Shown: positions 59,761 through 64,000 of the stretch, piece by piece
How positions within the stretch are numbered: the stretch's first letter is position 1
Layout: each line of letters begins with the position of its first letter
Source: Epiperipatus broadwayi
Taxonomy: Eukaryota > Onychophora > Udeonychophora > Euonychophora > Peripatidae
Direction: 5' to 3'
Length of the DNA: 64,000 nucleotides
Assembly (NCBI GenBank): GCA_028023455.1
Contig: JAQFVV010000180.1
Coordinates: 1,922,001-1,986,000 of the forward strand
Notes under the pieces: model-generated
Databases searched by the model: none
Told to the model about the DNA's origin: nothing
What the model saw: only the letters and a program-made list of their open reading frames with translations
Made by a program: the position numbers and the translations under genes

Positions 59761-62700
59761 CAGAAATAATAAATGTTATAATGGTTAAAAAGTTTTTAAT
59801 AAAGCTAAATATATACTGAAGATATATATATATATATTTCATATCCTTAAATTAAGTTTAAAAGTTTTTAAATAATTTTAGTAAATAAAATTTATGTAGA
59901 TATTGTATATGCACAGATAAATGTTTACAGTATAGTAATTATAAAATTATTTTGTTAAATCATTTTAAATAAAATATTTTCTAAAAAGTTATAAAAGTTA
60001 ATTAATTTTAAATTTAGTTTAAAGATAGGTTAAAAGCAAAAGGTATTTTAATAATTAAAAATGGAAATGACATTCTAGGAAAAAGTAATTGAAATGCTTG
60101 TAAATAGATTAAATTAAGGAGATAAATGACATGATTTAATTAAGAAGGCTGTTATTCCCACTCAAAGATAAGAACTTGCAAATATGGTATTGGGCAAATA
60201 AGCAGATTCTCTGGAGTTTTCTATAGCCAGTAGGTCAAAAGATCCAAAAGATGAGTTATGGGTCTGAATTTTACTGATAAGCTAACTCCAGTGAATATAA
60301 ATAATGCTTACACATTATTCTGAGGATGATTTCTGCCATTATTTTCTGGTTATGATTCTGCTTCCAGTATCCTTCATATGCTGTTATTAAGAGCATTATC
60401 ATTATTCTGTTGTTTTGCTAGATCTATGATGCAAGAGTAGAGAAGCTGTTATTTGCTTCATTCTGTCAAGTTGGCAGAGGGCATGCTGAGAAAACCCATT
60501 GTTGAGTCCCGGAAAAGAAACCATCTACATGTGAAGAAGCCACCAAAACTTGTGTCAGCTATGCATTAATCTATATGAATAAATCTGATGTTTAATGTTA
60601 CAAAAAGAATCAGCTGCCAAACCCATACTAAATTGGGACTTAAATGCATTTTAAAATGTGACTTAAACCTACTGTTACCATAGCTATCATTTAATAAAAT
60701 ATGCTGCAAAAATAAATCATTATCTAAAGGACTGAATGTGAACTTTTATGCTGTAACAAGAGATATAAACTTTAGATGAACTTCTAGTTAATCATGATTT
60801 ATTTCTTATCTAGTAAAATATGTTAATGAATAATTATTAGTTTAAATCTGTTTAAGAGCATATATGGTGAGAGATTACTGTGTTTTTTTTTAGCAAACCA
60901 TAATTTAATCGATAATTTTAAAATAATTTTATAATACTCAGTTAAAGCATATTTTCATAATCTCTGGTCATGCTATTAAAAATTATATGTTAATTAAATC
61001 AGTTATTTTCAGTTTATTTAAAGCATAAATAATGTTAAAATTGTAAATTTACAAATTATAAATTCAGTTCAATCACATTGCATAGACAAGATAGATTAAG
61101 GTTGTATCTAATAGGTCACAAATTGAGTGATCAGTACTTGTGGCGGTCAATCCATCAATTCATGTTATATTAGTTATATCTGAAACTCATTCTTATATAA
61201 CAGATCGAAATGATTGTAAATCAATTGCAACTGCTGGTCGATTACTTTCATTATTTGTTTAAATAGTGATGTGTGATAGATGAACAATTCCTATCAAATG
61301 TTATTTATTTTTATTTTCATAGGTCTTTTATTTTCATACATGTTGTGTAGTGATACATTTGTGACTGCTTGTCACTCGTATGCAGTATCAAATACTCTAG
61401 AAAGTAGTATGCCGTAGAAGCTTAATTCCTATCATATGCATATAATTTACACATGCATTTGTTCTTATGTATAAATTATTGTAATACATACATTATTTCC
61501 TGTATTACATAATTTTTATTATTTTAATTGCATGCTAATATCATAACTTGAAATTGAGCCTACAATCAATTAGTTAAATTGTGCTTCATTTGCAATATTG
61601 TATTATCCTTATTTGGCAGGGTTATTTAGCCTTAGAACAGCAATAATGAGAGGTATGACCAGTTAAATATCTATGCAGTAGATTGGGATCCATTCAAAAA
61701 CATCTAATGATAATAATACCCTAAATTAGAAATTATCCCATCTCAATTGTTTAAAACATTTAAGTTATCTTTTATTAATTTATAAAGCAATTAACTAATG
61801 TACTGCCAATATATGTTATTTTATGTATACATAAATAAGTTGTGTTCATCTTATTTTCAGCAGTTTGTCATCATTATTTACAATCAATAACTTAAGAAAA
61901 TAATTAAGTCTCTTGTTTCTCCCTGACATAAAGATAAAAGTATTAGTCTGTAATGTCAGAATATGGATTGCCCTCAGATGACTCATGTGGGTTGCATAAT
62001 TTTGTAAGTTACACTATATATTGTAACCAAATAACTATTAGTCCTTATTGTAACTAAATAATTATTAGTCATTATTCTCTTAAGACTCTTGATGTTGGAA
62101 GTCATTGTAACTATTCAAAATATACTAGCCAGTTTAATTGAATAAACAAAATAGCATCAAAAACAATGAAATTATATTTATTTCTAATAATATATTCTTT
62201 CAACAAAGAATCATCTCTTTTTCCTTTTTTTTACATATAAAACATGTTCATAGTCTCACACTGGCTCTTTGTAACTGATCAAAATATTAAAAGTTAAATA
62301 TTAAATATCATCATGTCTAAAAAAAACGAAAATCAAATGCTTATTGTTTTTTTATTCAGTTTACTTATGTGTTTTACCCAGACGCCACTAGGCTGTCTCA
62401 AATTCTCAGTAATATTTTCATATGTGATACCAGCTCAGTTTAAGCATGATTAGATTTATAGATTTATCAGATGCGTGGATGGTAGTCGTGCCTCTATATC
62501 TCACAAACAACATAGTGAGAAACATTATTTCTATATATGGCCATTAAACTCATTTATTTAATGTATTTATTACTAATAATAAAATGATGATGATTCTATC
62601 CACAGCTTTACAAGTAACTCACAACATAAAATTTCATCTTTTATAAACCTATAATTATCACATTTAAATTATAACCTAATGATTAATATTCATTAGTGAT

Positions 62701-64000
62701 GATGACTGATCATAATTAATAAGACAATAACTCTTAATAAAGATATATGCCTCTTTTAATAAAAACAATCAATTAACATTTATTATTGACTGATAAAATA
62801 TACATAATGTTAAAAGTCATATATAGAAATTTATATAAATAATAATGACCAATTGTTTATCTTTAAATCATACTATTAATACTACCAAAAATCTTCCCAC
62901 TTTCCCTTTAATGACACTTATTCAATGTTTATATCATAGAATAATGTGTGCATTAATTTCTATAGTGAATAACTAGAAAAAAATTGTATCCCCTAAACAC
63001 TTTTATTTTAAAAAAATAAATATTCTATGTACACAGATACTTGTCTATTGTGTATAATATATATAATTCACCTTTATAAATTTAAACATAATATATATAT
63101 AAAAAAGAACTAGTTAAAGAAAGAAATGTTAGATTATAAAGATATAAGAGCACTTACAGAAATAAGCTTCAAATTACCTATCTACCTTTACACCAATAGA
63201 GGTCACTAATTATTATTTTAACAAATCTAGCTCTCTTAATGTTAAACTTGCTATTGACTTGTAACATTCATATTCACCAACTATACATATAAGTAAGCAT
63301 AAATATATTACTACATGTATATGTGTTGATTCCCATTATGAATAAAATATTAAACTGGTTTGACATATAATATGTTTCATAATTTTGAAATTAATATACA
63401 GTAATACATTTTATAAAAATAAACGCATAGATAAATGGGTACACATTATGATTTCAGAATATATAATATCAATAAAGCAATAGCTATTATTATTGAAAGA
63501 CTTTTTTTTAATTTTCATTTTAAGATTCAGAGATTTTAAAAAAATAGTGATTTGTTATTAAAGATTTGTTAATAGTCACTGATATGTATAAAAATGTAAT
63601 TAAAATTCAAATTACCAGTTCTTTCACTTCCCAAGATTTTAAATTCAGCTTGTTGAATGTTTAAACTTTGACACCAGCCACACACCAATCTGTAACATGC
63701 ATATATTTACCAATTAATTACAGCAGTTTACTGGAACAGTCCTATTCTTTTCTTGGCTTGGGCTTCCAATTTTTCTACTGTGATGGTGATCAAATCACTT
63801 GCTTCTATGGAGACCATTTTGCACTGGAATCATTTCTTCATTCTTCTCAGTATAATTATTTTTAATAGATCATGGATATATGTTTTTCCATATATTTAGC
63901 ATTCTGCTTTGGGTTTAAACTCAGTAAATGGCATATATGAAATAGCATGGTTTAACCAATTTCAGCATTTTCACTTATCTTCATTTTAGATGTAAAAATA
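59761..64000. other. AT-rich non-coding stretch
   Basis: No gene or element recognised. A (ta)n run lies at 59822-59838. About 60160-60600 is less AT-biased, without an identifiable element. The frame 63668-63865 (+, 65 codons) has no domain and lies in a slightly GC-richer patch. Confidence 0.55.

Noticed and set aside
1-64000. CRISPR arrays, operons, rRNA or tRNA genes
   Set aside because: None seen. Composition and element content are those of an animal nuclear genome, and no spaced identical repeats or conserved RNA gene sequences were found.

Overview
This window looks like nuclear DNA from an invertebrate animal. It is very AT-rich (about three quarters A+T by eye), has no operons or ribosome binding sites, and carries animal-type transposable elements: Merlin, hAT/ZBED, mariner, Penelope-like, endonuclease-bearing LINEs and long solo LTRs. 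An arthropod is plausible, but the species cannot be named from the sequence.

Only one convincing intact host-type gene is visible: an intronless C2H2 zinc-finger ORF of 422 codons at 2848-4116 (+). A heavily decayed relative of it lies at about 29900-30975. Everything else that can be recognised is mobile DNA in various stages of decay.

Layout: 1-2.8 kb is AT-rich non-coding DNA with one diffuse inverted repeat. The zinc-finger gene spans 2.85-4.1 kb. 4.2-10.9 kb is essentially featureless. 10.9-13.25 kb is a composite repeat whose ends are inverted copies of each other; it holds a hairpin, a tandem array and a nested 900-bp Merlin element with an 8-bp target duplication. 17.08-18.19 kb is a very large, near-identical palindrome. 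18.2-24.9 kb holds dispersed-repeat clusters. A solo LTR lies at 24.95-25.63 kb. Two solo LTRs of one family, about 2 kb each, lie at 26.93-28.98 and 45.43-47.57 kb. A complete but broken hAT/ZBED element with an 8-bp target duplication spans 35.88-38.72 kb. A LINE 3' fragment spans 42.7-43.9 kb, and a foldback MITE spans 44.61-44.97 kb. A mariner remnant lies at 51.5-52.1 kb (minus strand). A LINE with endonuclease and C-terminal parts, but no reverse transcriptase, spans 53.6-54.95 kb. A Penelope-like element with reverse transcriptase and GIY-YIG remnants spans 55.5-57.45 kb. A small LINE reverse-transcriptase scrap sits at 59.6 kb. 59.8-64 kb shows nothing recognisable.

The elements do not form a pathway. 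Together they record successive waves of insertion (nested insertions, solo LTRs, internal deletions) around a young zinc-finger gene family. No previously undescribed functional system can be demonstrated. The best candidates for follow-up are the large palindrome, the two-finger repeat structure and decaying paralogue of the zinc-finger gene, and the non-canonical ends of the long LTR family.
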